A DNA stretch of 64,000 nucleotides from Streptomyces lasiicapitis (GTDB taxonomy: Bacteria > Actinomycetota > Actinomycetes > Streptomycetales > Streptomycetaceae): assembly GCF_014646335.1 (NCBI RefSeq), contig NZ_BMNG01000006.1, positions 160,607 through 224,606 of the forward strand, read 5' to 3'. The notes below the pieces were generated by a model. It searched no databases and was not told the DNA's origin. It saw nothing but the letters and a program-made list of their open reading frames with translations. Below, one piece after another: positions 25,987-35,481 of the stretch (position 1 is the first letter of the stretch; each line of letters opens with the position of its first letter). The position numbers and the translations under genes are program-made.

Positions 25987-27522
25987 TCACAACGGTGCCT
26001 GCCACGTGACCGTCGTCCCCGCGCTCGCGTCCCCCGTCGACCCGTCGTCGAAGACGACAAGCCGCACGCCGGTGCGCCCGTCCGGCAACCCCGCCCCCGC
26101 GTCGACCGCCACATCGACCCGCGTGACGTCGACGCGCCGGGACGCCGCGGCGAGCGCCCGGCGGAGGGCGGCGAGGAGGTGACCGGCGGCGGGCTCCGTG
26201 ACGCGGGTGTCGACGGCGCCGGTGAAGTGGACGGAGGGCTGCACGCCCAGCAGCGCGGCCGCGCCCGCGGTCTCCTTGAGGACCTTGCCCCGGAAGGTGG
26301 TCGGCGCGTCGGCGGGCGGCTGCTGGAGGGCGAAGATCGCCGTACGCACCTCCTGGATGGTGGACTCCAGCTCGTCCACGGCCTGGTCGAGCGCCGTCTC
26401 CTCCGGCGCCGAACCGGCCCTGCGCCGCGTGGACTCCAGCATCATCCCGGTCGCGAACAGGCGTTGTACGACGAGGTCGTGCAGGTCGCGTGCGATGCGG
26501 TCGCGGTCCTCGAAGACGGCGAGCCGCTGCCGGGACTGCTGCGCGTCGGCGAGGACGAGGGCGAGCGCGGCCTGCGAGGCGAACTGCGTGGCGAGCAGCC
26601 GCTCCACCGCCGTGTACGCGTGCTCCCCGCGGCGGCGCGGCAGCGCGAGGGTGCCGATGAGGCGGCCCCCGGCCTGCAGCGGCAGCATCATGCTGGGGCC
26701 GAATCGGGAGCGTACGCGCGTCGTCATGCGGGGGTCGGTCGCGGAGTCCTCGATGAACACCGGTTCGCCGCCGAGGAGTTGCTCAAGGACGGCGCTGCCG
26801 GGCTCGATGGTGGTGCCGATCATGTCGTTCTGCGCGGCCGCCGCGGGGTGCGTGCGGCGCTCGGCGGGCAGCTCGCCGCGCTCGGTGTCCGTGGCCGCCG
26901 CCACGATGCTCATGCCGCCCGCCTCGGTGGGCTGGAGGATCACGCCCGCCGCCGCGCCCGCGAGCCGCCGGGCCTGCTGGGCCACCGTCATCAGCGCGTC
27001 GGCGGCGGCCTCACCGGTGAGCAGCGCGGTGGTGACCGCGGCCGCCCCCTCGATCCAGCGCTCGCGCTGCCTTGCCGTCTCGTACAGGCGCGCGTTGCCG
27101 ACCGCGATCCCGGCCTGCCCGGCGAGCACCCGCAGCAGCCCCAGATCGGCGCCGGAGAACCCACCGGCCGCCCCGGACGTGAGATGCAGGGTCCCGAACT
27201 CCTCGTCGTGCACGAGGATGGGGATGCTGAGGGAGGACGGGGAGGACGCCTTGTCGGGCGGGGGTGTCTCACCGGGCACGGGTGCCTCACCTGTCAGGGG
27301 CGCCTCGCCCGCCTCGGGCGTGATCTCCCCCGACGTGAACACATCCGGCCGCCCACCGTCCCCCGCCGCCGTCACCCGCAGGACACCGTGGTCCGCCCCG
27401 GTCAGCCGCGTCGCGCTGTCCACGATGTGCTGCAGCGTGGCCCGCAGTTCGAGTTCGGTGCCGACGCTGAGGACCGCGTCCAGGAGCAGCGGCAGCGACG
27501 GTTCGCTGACGTCGTCGGTCAT
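25987..27522 (-). CDS. GAF-domain sensor histidine kinase with degenerate ATPase domain
   Basis: 511 aa, ATG 27522. Two GAF domains (about 10-165 and 175-335) are followed by a HisKA_3 helix with the phospho-acceptor motif RDRIARDLHDLVVQRLFATGM, as in DevS/DosS-type kinases. The C-terminal catalytic domain is odd: the N-box expected after the dimerisation helix (REALSNAxRHA) reads HLLAALRRALAAASRR with no Asn, and after DDGS it ends within 20 residues (TGDASAGTTVTWQAPL) without the G2 box. ATP binding is therefore doubtful. It could be a phosphotransfer or sensor-only protein. No response regulator is adjacent. It lies 75 nt downstream of mbl on the same strand. Confidence 0.8.
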   Translation of the reverse strand: MTDDVSEPSLPLLLDAVLSVGTELELRATLQHIVDSATRLTGADHGVLRVTAAGDGGRPDVFTSGEITPEAGEAPLTGEAPVPGETPPPDKASSPSSLSIPILVHDEEFGTLHLTSGAAGGFSGADLGLLRVLAGQAGIAVGNARLYETARQRERWIEGAAAVTTALLTGEAAADALMTVAQQARRLAGAAAGVILQPTEAGGMSIVAAATDTERGELPAERRTHPAAAAQNDMIGTTIEPGSAVLEQLLGGEPVFIEDSATDPRMTTRVRSRFGPSMMLPLQAGGRLIGTLALPRRRGEHAYTAVERLLATQFASQAALALVLADAQQSRQRLAVFEDRDRIARDLHDLVVQRLFATGMMLESTRRRAGSAPEETALDQAVDELESTIQEVRTAIFALQQPPADAPTTFRGKVLKETAGAAALLGVQPSVHFTGAVDTRVTEPAAGHLLAALRRALAAASRRVDVTRVDVAVDAGAGLPDGRTGVRLVVFDDGSTGDASAGTTVTWQAPL

Positions 27523-27596
27523 GTCGTCGGCGTACTCCCCATGAGTCTGCGGCCCGCGAGACGGAACTCGAGCGTCCCGCGGGCAAGAGCGTTCGC

Positions 27597-28634
27597 TCAG
27601 CCCGCCAGCGGGTCCAGGACCAGCGGTTGGATCTTGCCCTCAAGCATCGCACCGAGGCCGAGCACCGCGCACACGTCGGGCCGCTCGGCGATGTGGACGG
27701 GCATGCCGGTGGCGTTCACGAGCATCTGGTCGAGGCCGGGGAGCAGCGCGCTGCCGCCGACCATCATGATCCCGCGGTCCGCGAGGTCGGCGACGAGGTC
27801 GGGCGGGCAGTCCCGCAGGACCTTGCCGATGCCGTCGAGTACGGCGGTCAGCGGGGTGTGGATGGCGTCGCGGACGGCGGCGGTGTCCACCTGCACCGAG
27901 CGCGCGAGGCCCGTCGCCACGTCCCGGCCGTGGATCTCCGTGGACTCCGGGCCCTGCGGGGTCAGGCCGTTGCCGCTGAGCGCGAGCTGCAGGGGACGTA
28001 CCGACTGGGACGGCAGCATCAACTCGTGCTGGTGGCGCAGGTGCTGCACGATCGCGTGGTCGATGGCCTCGCCGCCCACCGGGATCCGCTCGGCCGTCAC
28101 GATGGAGCCGAGCGAGAGGACCGCGACCTGCGTCGTGGCCGCCCCGCACACCAGGATCATCGTCGCCTCGGGCCGCTCGACGGGAAGGCCGCAGCCGACC
28201 GCGGCCGCGATCAGCGTGTCCACCAGCTCCACGCGGCGCGCGCCGAGCCCGACCATCGTCTCCACCGCCGCCCGCTGCGCCAGCGGATCCGCGTCGTGCG
28301 GCGTGCACGCGGCGGCCCGCAGCCGCGGCTTGCGGCGCAGCGTACGGCGCAGCTTCTCGCCGAGGAGATGGCGCAGCATCCGCTGGCACATCTCGATGTC
28401 CACGACGGTGCCGCCGGACACGGGCCGTACGACACGGATGTATCCGGGCGTGCGTCCGGTCATCTGCTCCGCGAACTGCCCCACCGCGATCAGCGCGCCC
28501 GTCCGCGTGTTCACCGCGGCGGCGCTCGGCTCGTCGACGACGAGTCCCGCGCCCTTCACGAACACCCGCGTGCGCGCGGCGCCCAGGTCGACGGCGATAT
28601 GGCAGCGGCGCAAGTTCTCCAGGCTGACGGTCAT
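27597..28634 (-). CDS. mbl: MreB-like bacterial actin Mbl
   Basis: 345 aa from ATG 28634, preceded by GGAGG with an 8-nt spacer. Actin-fold segments are visible: phosphate-1 AVDLGAARTRVFVKG, connect and phosphate-2 ILVCGAATTQVAVLSLG, GGEAIDHAIVQHLR, and the adenosine loop GIMMVGGSALLPGLDQML. Several positions differ from canonical MreB (DLGTAN becomes DLGAAR; LDIGGGT becomes VCGAATT), which matches the divergent Mbl paralogue of streptomycetes, involved in spore-wall formation with MreB. I recall S. coelicolor mbl as SCO2451 in the same neighbourhood. Divergent from an MFS gene across about 220 nt. Confidence 0.87.
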   Translation of the reverse strand: MTVSLENLRRCHIAVDLGAARTRVFVKGAGLVVDEPSAAAVNTRTGALIAVGQFAEQMTGRTPGYIRVVRPVSGGTVVDIEMCQRMLRHLLGEKLRRTLRRKPRLRAAACTPHDADPLAQRAAVETMVGLGARRVELVDTLIAAAVGCGLPVERPEATMILVCGAATTQVAVLSLGSIVTAERIPVGGEAIDHAIVQHLRHQHELMLPSQSVRPLQLALSGNGLTPQGPESTEIHGRDVATGLARSVQVDTAAVRDAIHTPLTAVLDGIGKVLRDCPPDLVADLADRGIMMVGGSALLPGLDQMLVNATGMPVHIAERPDVCAVLGLGAMLEGKIQPLVLDPLAG

Positions 28635-28841
28635 GGCAGATCCTCCCGAGAGCGCAGACCGTGCGGGCCGCCGGACGACGGCCCGAGTCGAGGCCGCCGG
28701 ACGGCGGTCCTGACTCGCATCGTGCGGCGGCCGGGGGCGGGGCGCGCGCTGGGATGCGCCGGGCGGGGTGCCGCCGCGCGGGTGATCTTTCGGGGGCGGC
28801 GGCCCGACCCGGCCCTCGGTGGCGGCCAACCCGCCGCCGGT

Positions 28842-28853
28842 TAGCATCCCTTG
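28842..28853 (+). promoter_or_regulatory. -10-like box giving a leaderless start for the MFS gene
   Basis: TAGCAT at 28842-28847 is 6 nt before GTG 28853 and no Shine-Dalgarno sequence is present, so transcription starting at or next to the GTG is likely. Leaderless mRNAs are common in Streptomyces. No clear -35 box was found. Confidence 0.45.
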
Positions 28854-30262
28854 TGACACGAGCATCCGCGAAAGACACACCTGACGGACAGTCCGGGCAA
28901 CCCGGGCGGTCCGACGAGGGCGAACCTCCCATAACATCCGGTGAGGGCGACCCCCTCGTAGCAGCCGACGCCACGCACTCCACCCCCAAGCGCCGCATAC
29001 TCGCCGACCTGACCCCCCTGCGCACCTCCGCCGACTACCGGCGCCTCTGGGTCGGCAACACCATCTCCTGGGTCGGCCAGGCGATGACGGCGCTCGCGGT
29101 GTCGCTCCAGGTGTACGACATCACGCACTCCAGCTTCTCCGTCGGCCTGGTCGGCCTCTTCTCCCTCGTCCCGCTGGTCGTCTTCGGCCTGTACGGCGGC
29201 GCGATCGCCGACACCATGGACCGCCGCAAGCTCGGCCTGTACTCGTCGGCAGGGCTGTGCGCCCTGTCCTTCGCCCTCGCGGGCGCGGCCCTCATCGGCT
29301 ACCACCACGTGTGGTTCCTGTACGGCGTGGTCGCGCTCCAGGCGACCTGCGGCGCGCTGAACTCCCCGGCGCGCACGTCGATGATCCCGCGCCTCCTCCC
29401 GCCCGAGCAGCTCCCCGCCGCGAACGCCCTGAACTCCATCACGACCACGTCCGGCGCGATGCTCGGCCCGATGCTGGGCGGCCTCCTCGTGGGTCTTTGG
29501 GGCTATCAGGCGGCGTACGTCATCGACGCGGTGGCGTTCACGGCGGCGCTGTACGCGATGTGGCGGCTGCCGTCGATGCGGCCCCTGGCCGACGGCCCGG
29601 ACGCGGAAGGGGCGAAGGCGGTGGGAACGGGTCCCGCCGACAAGCGGCAACGTGCCTCCGTCATCGACGGCCTCCGCTTCCTCGCCACCCGCCCCAACAT
29701 CCGCATGACCTTCTTCACCGACCTGTGCGCGATGGTGCTCGCGCACCCGCGGGCGCTGTTCCCGGCGATCGCCGTGGTCTGGTACGGCGGCGACGCGAAG
29801 ACGGCGGGCCTGCTCGCGGCGGCGCCCGCGGTGGGCGCGCTGCTCGGCGGGGTGTTCTCCGGCTGGCTGGGCCGCGTGCACCGGCACGGGCTCGCCATCG
29901 CGCTCTCGGTGGCGGGCTGGGGCACGGCCGTCGCCGTCTTCGGCCTCACCCGCAACCTCTGGCTCGGCCTGGTCTTCCTCGCCCTCGCCGGGTGCGCGGA
30001 CACCATCTCGATGGTCTTCCGCAGCACGATGCTCCAGGCGGCCACACCGGACGCGATGCGCGGACGCCTCCAGGGCGTGTTCATCGTGGTCGTCGCGGGC
30101 GGCCCCCGCGCCGGCGACTTCCTGGCCGGCACCGTCGGCGACCTCGCCTCGCCCCGAGCGGCCATCATCGGCGGCGGCGTCGCCTGCGTGGTGGCGGTGG
30201 GGCTCCTGGTGACCCGGTCACGGACGTTCCTGCGCTACGACGCGCGCGATCCGCAGCCCTGA
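28853..30262 (+). CDS. MFS transporter (MFS_3/EntS-like)
   Basis: 469 aa from GTG 28853; upstream codons in the same open frame look non-coding. After a polar N-terminus come about 12 helices starting LTPLRTSADYRRLWVGNTISWVGQAM, with motif A-like YGGAIADTMDRRKLGLY and a mid-protein cytoplasmic loop (about 260-285). Family members export siderophores or macrolides. Substrate unknown; nothing nearby points to one. Divergent from mbl. Confidence 0.85.
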   Translation: MTRASAKDTPDGQSGQPGRSDEGEPPITSGEGDPLVAADATHSTPKRRILADLTPLRTSADYRRLWVGNTISWVGQAMTALAVSLQVYDITHSSFSVGLVGLFSLVPLVVFGLYGGAIADTMDRRKLGLYSSAGLCALSFALAGAALIGYHHVWFLYGVVALQATCGALNSPARTSMIPRLLPPEQLPAANALNSITTTSGAMLGPMLGGLLVGLWGYQAAYVIDAVAFTAALYAMWRLPSMRPLADGPDAEGAKAVGTGPADKRQRASVIDGLRFLATRPNIRMTFFTDLCAMVLAHPRALFPAIAVVWYGGDAKTAGLLAAAPAVGALLGGVFSGWLGRVHRHGLAIALSVAGWGTAVAVFGLTRNLWLGLVFLALAGCADTISMVFRSTMLQAATPDAMRGRLQGVFIVVVAGGPRAGDFLAGTVGDLASPRAAIIGGGVACVVAVGLLVTRSRTFLRYDARDPQP

Positions 30263-30447
30263 CGGAGCCGAAGGCGCGCGAGCCGGTGCCGAAGGCCTCC
30301 GTGCGCGCCCCGCCGACCTGGCGGAAAGCCGCCCTGGCAGCTTCCCGCCAGTCCGTGGCAACTCTCCCGCAACACCACGCGACCGACACTTCTTCGCAGC
30401 ACCCGGGACCACCCCCCACCCGGAGCCCACGAAGAGAGGCCGCGTTG

Positions 30448-33400
30448 ATGCCGAGACCCCGAAGCGCCCCCCGAGGCCGTCGCAGAGCCCGACTCAGAAT
30501 CCTGCCGGCCGGGCTCGCCCTGACCCTGATCCCGGCCGGACTCACCGTGACCGCGACGGCCGCCACCCCCGGCGAAGGCCCGGCCCAACAGGCCGCGGGC
30601 GCACGGCAGTCCACGGTGCGCACCGTCACCCTCGTCACCGGCGACAAGGTCACCGTCACCCCGCTCGGCCGCGGCAGGCAGACCGTCACCGTGGAGCGCC
30701 CGCCCGGCGCGAGCGGCGCCGTGCGCACCTCCGTGGCCGACGGCCGCATCACCGTCGTACCGGACGAGGCGCGCCCCTATCTGCGCGCGGGCGTCCTGGA
30801 CAAGCGCCTGTTCGACGTGACCGAGTTGTCGCGGCTCGGCGGTGCCGGGGCGACGACGCCGCTGATCGTCACGTACGACAAGACCCGCGCCGGACGGGAC
30901 GCCCGCACCCCGCGCGGCACCGACAAGGTCCGCTCGCTGCCGAGCGTGCGCGGCGCGGCCCTCAAGGCGGAGAAGGGCACGGCCTTCTGGCGGGATGTTA
31001 CGAACACCGGCGCCAACTCACGTACACAGCAAGAGAGTTCGCGCTCCTTCGGCGGCGGCATCGGAAAGATCTGGCTCGACGGGCGCGTCGAGAAGGACAT
31101 GGCCGAGAGCAACGCCCAGATCGGTACCCCCAAGGCCTGGGAGGCCGGGCTGACCGGCAAGGGGGTGAAGGTCGCCGTCCTCGACACCGGCGCCGACCTC
31201 ACCCACCCCGACCTCAAGGACCGGACAGGCGACACCAAGAGCTTCATACCGGGGCAGGAAGTCGCCGACCGCGGCGGTCACGGCACCCATGTCGCCTCCA
31301 CCGTCGGCGGCAGCGGCGCCGCGTCCGACGGCAAGGAGAAGGGGGTCGCGCCGGGCGCGGACCTCGCCGTCGGCAAGGTGCTCAGCGACGAGGGCTTCGG
31401 CAGCGAGTCGGAGATCATCGCGGGCATGGAGTGGGCTGCCAAGGACGTGGACGCCAAGATCGTGTCCATGAGCCTCGGTTCGTCGGAGGCGAGCGACGGC
31501 ACCGATCCGATGGCCGCCGCTGTCAACTCTCTCTCCAAGGAGACCGGTGCGCTCTTCGTCGTCGCGGCGGGCAACACGGGGGCACAGTCGTCGATCGGTT
31601 CGCCCGGCGCCGCCGACTCCGCGCTGACCGTCGGCGCCGTCGACTCCGCCGACAAGGCCGCGTACTTCACCAGCCAGGGCCCGCGCTTCGGCGACAACGC
31701 CCTCAAGCCCGACCTGTCCGCCCCCGGCGTCGACATCCTCGCCGCCCGGTCCCAACTCACCTCCGGGCAGGGCTACTACACCTCCATGAGCGGTACGTCG
31801 ATGGCGACCCCGCACATCGCGGGCGTCGCGGCCCTGCTCGCCGAGCGGCACCCCGGCTGGAGCGGGCAGCAGCTCAAGGACGCCCTGATGTCCAGCTCGC
31901 ACGCGCTGGACGCGTCCGTGTACGAGCTCGGCGCCGGGCGCGTGGACGTGCCGTCGGCGATCGGCGCGCGGGTCACGGCCACGGGCGGCGCCGACTTCGG
32001 CTTCTACCGCTGGCCGTACGGCGACAACAAGCCGGTGAGCAGGACGGTGACGTACACCAACTCCTCGGCAGAGTCTGTGGAGTTGACGCTGGCTGCGCGC
32101 GGCGCGGCTGATGGTGTCGTCGCACTGGCCGACACCGAGCTCACCGTCCCCGCGCACGGCACCGCCTCCACTACCGTCACCGGCGACGGCGCGAAGGCTC
32201 CCGTCGGCGCCACCAGCGGCGCGATCGTGGCGAGCGCGGGCGGCAAGGAGGTCACGCGGACCGCGTTCGGCCTGGTCAAGGAGGAGGAGCGGTACACGCT
32301 CACCGTGAAGGTGAAGGACCGCGACGGGGCGGCGAGCCCCGCCGACCTGGTCGTGCAGCCGCTGAAGAAGGACGCGGACGCCTATCCGGCAGCGGTCGGC
32401 GCCTCCGGCGAGCTGAAGCTGCGCCTCGAGCCGGGCGGCTACGCCCTGTCGTCCTTCCTCGACGTGCGCGGCAGCCACGGCAAGGACTCGCTCGGCCTCG
32501 GCTTCCTCGCCGCGCCCGAGATCACCCTGGACCGGGATCGTGAAGTCACCCTGGACGCACGGAAGTTGAGGGAGATCGCGGCCGAGGTGCCGCGCAGTGC
32601 CGAGACCCGGCAGCTCGTCATGGAGTTCGACAGGACCGCGAACGGCTCCACCTACCAGGGCGCCGCGCAGGTGCCCGTGAAGTACGACAGCGTGTTCGCG
32701 GCGCCGACCGCCAAGGTGCGTGACGGCCGCTTCGAGTACCGCACCGTGTGGCGGCTCGGCAAGCCGCTCCTGGACGTCAAGGGCGTCGGCGAGGCTGTGG
32801 CCCAGCCCGGCAGCACGGTCGGGGAAGGCCGGTCCCGGCTGAAGCTGGTGGACGCGGGCGACGGCACCCCGGCCGCGTACGAAGGAAAGGACGTCAAGGG
32901 CAAGGCAGTTGTCGTACGCCGCACGGGCGCGGCGGGGCAGCCGACGCCCGGACAACTCGCGGACGCCGCACAGGACGCGGGCGCCAAGGCCCTGTTCGTG
33001 ACGGACGACGTGCCGGGCCGGCTGAACGCGTGGTTCGGCACCGACGACAACGCGGACCGGCCGCTGCGGATCGCCACGGTCGACGCGGCGGACGGCGCCA
33101 AGCTGCGCGAGGACGCGCGGCGCGGCCGCTCGGTGGAGACGGAAGCGACGACCTACACGCCGTACGTGTACGACCTGGAGGACGGGCACACGGGCGCGAT
33201 CCCCTCGCGCGACCTGACGTACGCGCCGAGCAAGCGTGAACTGGCCGTCGTCGACACGAAGTTCCACGCGCCGACGGGCCGGACCGAACCGGGCGGCGAG
33301 TTCCGCTACTCCCTCACCGACACCTTCAAGATCGGGCTCGGCTTCCCGGAGCGGATCTCCTACCCGGCGAAGCGGACCGACTACGTCGCCGCGGGCAAGG

Positions 33401-34197
33401 GCCGCCTCTGGCACGAGTCCGTGCGCTACGGCCCGGATTCGCTGGAGCAGCGCAGCGGTCTCGTCGACTACCGCGCGGGCAAGCACACCCCGCTCGACTG
33501 GTTCAGGCCCGTCTGGCGCCCCTGGCTCGGCACCGGGCTCGGCTGGGGGCAGCAGCGCAGCGGCGACAACCTGGACTTCAACGTGCCCGGCTGGGGCGAC
33601 TCGGGCCCCGACCACACCGGCTTCGGCGACGTCTGGTCCGACGAGTCCATGACCCAGGAGACGTCGGTGTACGCCGACGGGAAGCTGGTCGACCGGCGCA
33701 AGAGTTCCGGCGCGTACGTCACCGGCGCCGACCCCGAGGAGCGCACCTACAAGGTCGTCACCGACACCGCCCTCGACGCCGACCGCTGGCGCCTGGCCAC
33801 CGAGGCCCACTCCGAGTGGACCGTCCGCTCGGCCCGCACCCCCGAGGACCGCAAGACGTTCCTGCCCATGCTGAACCTGGGCTTCGACGTCGACACCGAC
33901 CTCTCCGGTCAGGTGCGCGGCGGACACCGGCTGCCGATCGGTCTGTCCGCCGAGTACATCAAGGGCGCCGTGGGGACCGGCGTGATCGGTTCCGCCCGGC
34001 TTGAGGTGTCGTACGACGACGGCAAGACGTGGTCGTCGGTGCGGCTGAAGCGGGGCTCGTCCGGTGAACTGGCTGCCTGGCGTGGCGAGTTGAGGGTTCC
34101 GCGCGACGCGGAGGCGATCTCGCTGCGGGCTTCGGTGGCGGACGACCGGGGCGGAGCGGTGAAGCAGGAGATTGTGCGGGGGGTGGGCGTGCGGTAG
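30448..34197 (+). CDS. Large secreted subtilisin-like serine protease (S8)
   Basis: 1249 aa, ATG 30448 with GAAGAGAGG 8 nt before. Signal peptide with an Arg-rich start and LPAGLALTLIPAGLTVTATAA. A prodomain follows, then the S8 catalytic domain: Asp246 in VAVLDTGADLTHPDL, His278 in GGHGTHVAST, Ser451 in GTSMATPHIAGVAAL, with oxyanion-region Asn in VVAAGNTG. The long C-terminal part has beta-rich Fn3-like segments and a PA-like stretch (GKAVVVRRTGAAGQ...AQDAGAKALFVTDD). No cell-wall sorting signal or final membrane helix is seen, so it is probably released. It probably acts in nutrient or aerial-growth proteolysis. Monocistronic. Confidence 0.92.
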   Translation: MPRPRSAPRGRRRARLRILPAGLALTLIPAGLTVTATAATPGEGPAQQAAGARQSTVRTVTLVTGDKVTVTPLGRGRQTVTVERPPGASGAVRTSVADGRITVVPDEARPYLRAGVLDKRLFDVTELSRLGGAGATTPLIVTYDKTRAGRDARTPRGTDKVRSLPSVRGAALKAEKGTAFWRDVTNTGANSRTQQESSRSFGGGIGKIWLDGRVEKDMAESNAQIGTPKAWEAGLTGKGVKVAVLDTGADLTHPDLKDRTGDTKSFIPGQEVADRGGHGTHVASTVGGSGAASDGKEKGVAPGADLAVGKVLSDEGFGSESEIIAGMEWAAKDVDAKIVSMSLGSSEASDGTDPMAAAVNSLSKETGALFVVAAGNTGAQSSIGSPGAADSALTVGAVDSADKAAYFTSQGPRFGDNALKPDLSAPGVDILAARSQLTSGQGYYTSMSGTSMATPHIAGVAALLAERHPGWSGQQLKDALMSSSHALDASVYELGAGRVDVPSAIGARVTATGGADFGFYRWPYGDNKPVSRTVTYTNSSAESVELTLAARGAADGVVALADTELTVPAHGTASTTVTGDGAKAPVGATSGAIVASAGGKEVTRTAFGLVKEEERYTLTVKVKDRDGAASPADLVVQPLKKDADAYPAAVGASGELKLRLEPGGYALSSFLDVRGSHGKDSLGLGFLAAPEITLDRDREVTLDARKLREIAAEVPRSAETRQLVMEFDRTANGSTYQGAAQVPVKYDSVFAAPTAKVRDGRFEYRTVWRLGKPLLDVKGVGEAVAQPGSTVGEGRSRLKLVDAGDGTPAAYEGKDVKGKAVVVRRTGAAGQPTPGQLADAAQDAGAKALFVTDDVPGRLNAWFGTDDNADRPLRIATVDAADGAKLREDARRGRSVETEATTYTPYVYDLEDGHTGAIPSRDLTYAPSKRELAVVDTKFHAPTGRTEPGGEFRYSLTDTFKIGLGFPERISYPAKRTDYVAAGKGRLWHESVRYGPDSLEQRSGLVDYRAGKHTPLDWFRPVWRPWLGTGLGWGQQRSGDNLDFNVPGWGDSGPDHTGFGDVWSDESMTQETSVYADGKLVDRRKSSGAYVTGADPEERTYKVVTDTALDADRWRLATEAHSEWTVRSARTPEDRKTFLPMLNLGFDVDTDLSGQVRGGHRLPIGLSAEYIKGAVGTGVIGSARLEVSYDDGKTWSSVRLKRGSSGELAAWRGELRVPRDAEAISLRASVADDRGGAVKQEIVRGVGVR

Positions 34198-34303
34198 CCC
34201 CGGCGGGCGAACTTCACAGCCCAATTGGTCGATCACCTGTGCAGGCCTGCCGAGCCGCGACCGACTCGCGCCATGAGACGTGACGCGAGCGAGGGAGGCC
34301 TGC

Positions 34304-35452
34304 ATGGGCACGAAGACCGGTGAGGCAGCAGAGGAGAGGTCCTCCCGTGGGGAAATGGGGCCGTGGGAGCAGAAGGAGGGTCTGCGGGCAAGGATCACCG
34401 AACTCGAGGCGATCCTGCACGCGGTCGCCAAGAGCGCGCTGCAGGACGACAGCCGGCGCGACATGGTGGAGAACTACTCGGGCAAGGCGTACGAGGAGCT
34501 CGAACGGGCCAGGCTCGCGCTCGCGCACACCGAGCACCCCCGCATGCGGCGGGCCGCACACCTCGGCGCCGCCCAGTCGCACGTCGACGCCGCCCTGAAC
34601 CTCATGGTCTGGATGGCCTCGGGCGACGACATCAAGGCGTTGCTCCCGCAGATGCTCGCGCTCATCGAGGAGCACTTCTCGCCCGGTGACCGACGCCGTA
34701 CCCGCGCCACGGAGATCGCGCGCAGCCTCCAGCACAATGGCGAGCTCACGCTCAGCGAACGCGCCTTCCTGGCCGAGACGGTCAGCCTCGCCCGGCGGCT
34801 GCTCCGGAGGGAGACCCTTCGTGTCCGCAGCTTCGTGTGGATCGTCATGTCGGTGACGGTGGGGCTGTCCTTCGTGGCGGTCGCGGTCGCGGTGATGACG
34901 TGCATCTGGGAGACCGCGGTCCCGCTCTGCTTCACTCCGGAGATCGCCCCGCAGGGGGGTTCCTCTTCGAGCGGCTTTCCGGGGGTTTCCTATCCGGTGC
35001 ACGGCACGATGTTCAAGGTGGTCTGCCCGTCCTTCAGCAAGGACTTCCCGGCTGCACCGAGTGCCGGTGACATCATGGGCATCGCCCGAGCCCAGGACTA
35101 CCTCGTCGTCGAGATCATCGGCGTGGTCTCCGCCTCCGTCGCCGCCGCCGCGACCCTGAGGCGGATCAGAGGCACCGCGCTGCCGTACAACGTGCCCGTC
35201 GCCCTCGCGCTCCTGAAGCTGCCCACCGGTGCCCTGACGGCCGCGCTCGGGCTGCTGCTCATGCGCGGCGGCTTCGTCCCGGGGCTCAGCGCGCTCGACT
35301 CGACGGCGCAGATCATCGCGTGGGCCGTCATCTTCGGGTACTCCCAGCAGCTGTTCACCAGGTTCGTGGACAGCCAGGGGCAAGCCGTTCTGGACTCCGT
35401 GCACGGTCCGAACAGCTTGCCCGCGGCGCCCACTTCGGAGGCGAGGCCCTGA
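34304..35452 (+). CDS. Unknown membrane protein with N-terminal coiled helices
   Basis: 382 aa from ATG 34304 (GGGAGG 5 nt before). I do not recognise a family. Residues about 20-150 are charged helices (LRARITELEAILHAVAKSAL, YEELERARLALAHTEHPRMRRAA) likely to form a cytoplasmic coiled bundle. A strong helix at about 178-200 (SFVWIVMSVTVGLSFVAVAVAVMTCIW) leads to an outside loop with three Cys (CIWETAVPLCF, VCPSF) that could form a disulfide. Further membrane segments lie at about 265-285, 300-325 and 335-350. The promoter region may be the AT-richer CCCAATTGGTCGATC at about 34220. It stands alone between a protease and matB. Confidence 0.7.
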   Translation: MGTKTGEAAEERSSRGEMGPWEQKEGLRARITELEAILHAVAKSALQDDSRRDMVENYSGKAYEELERARLALAHTEHPRMRRAAHLGAAQSHVDAALNLMVWMASGDDIKALLPQMLALIEEHFSPGDRRRTRATEIARSLQHNGELTLSERAFLAETVSLARRLLRRETLRVRSFVWIVMSVTVGLSFVAVAVAVMTCIWETAVPLCFTPEIAPQGGSSSSGFPGVSYPVHGTMFKVVCPSFSKDFPAAPSAGDIMGIARAQDYLVVEIIGVVSASVAAAATLRRIRGTALPYNVPVALALLKLPTGALTAALGLLLMRGGFVPGLSALDSTAQIIAWAVIFGYSQQLFTRFVDSQGQAVLDSVHGPNSLPAAPTSEARP

Positions 35453-35481
35453 CGTGACGGGCGGCCGGAGGGGCCCCGCCG

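Noticed and set aside
28661..28852. N-terminal extension of the MFS protein
   Set aside because: Translation is Arg/Pro/Gly-rich, overlaps the divergent promoter region and lacks a ribosome site; GTG 28853 fits better.
31018..34464. Very long antisense frame across the subtilase gene
   Set aside because: Produced by GC3 bias; the sense strand has signal peptide and catalytic triad, and the antisense has none.
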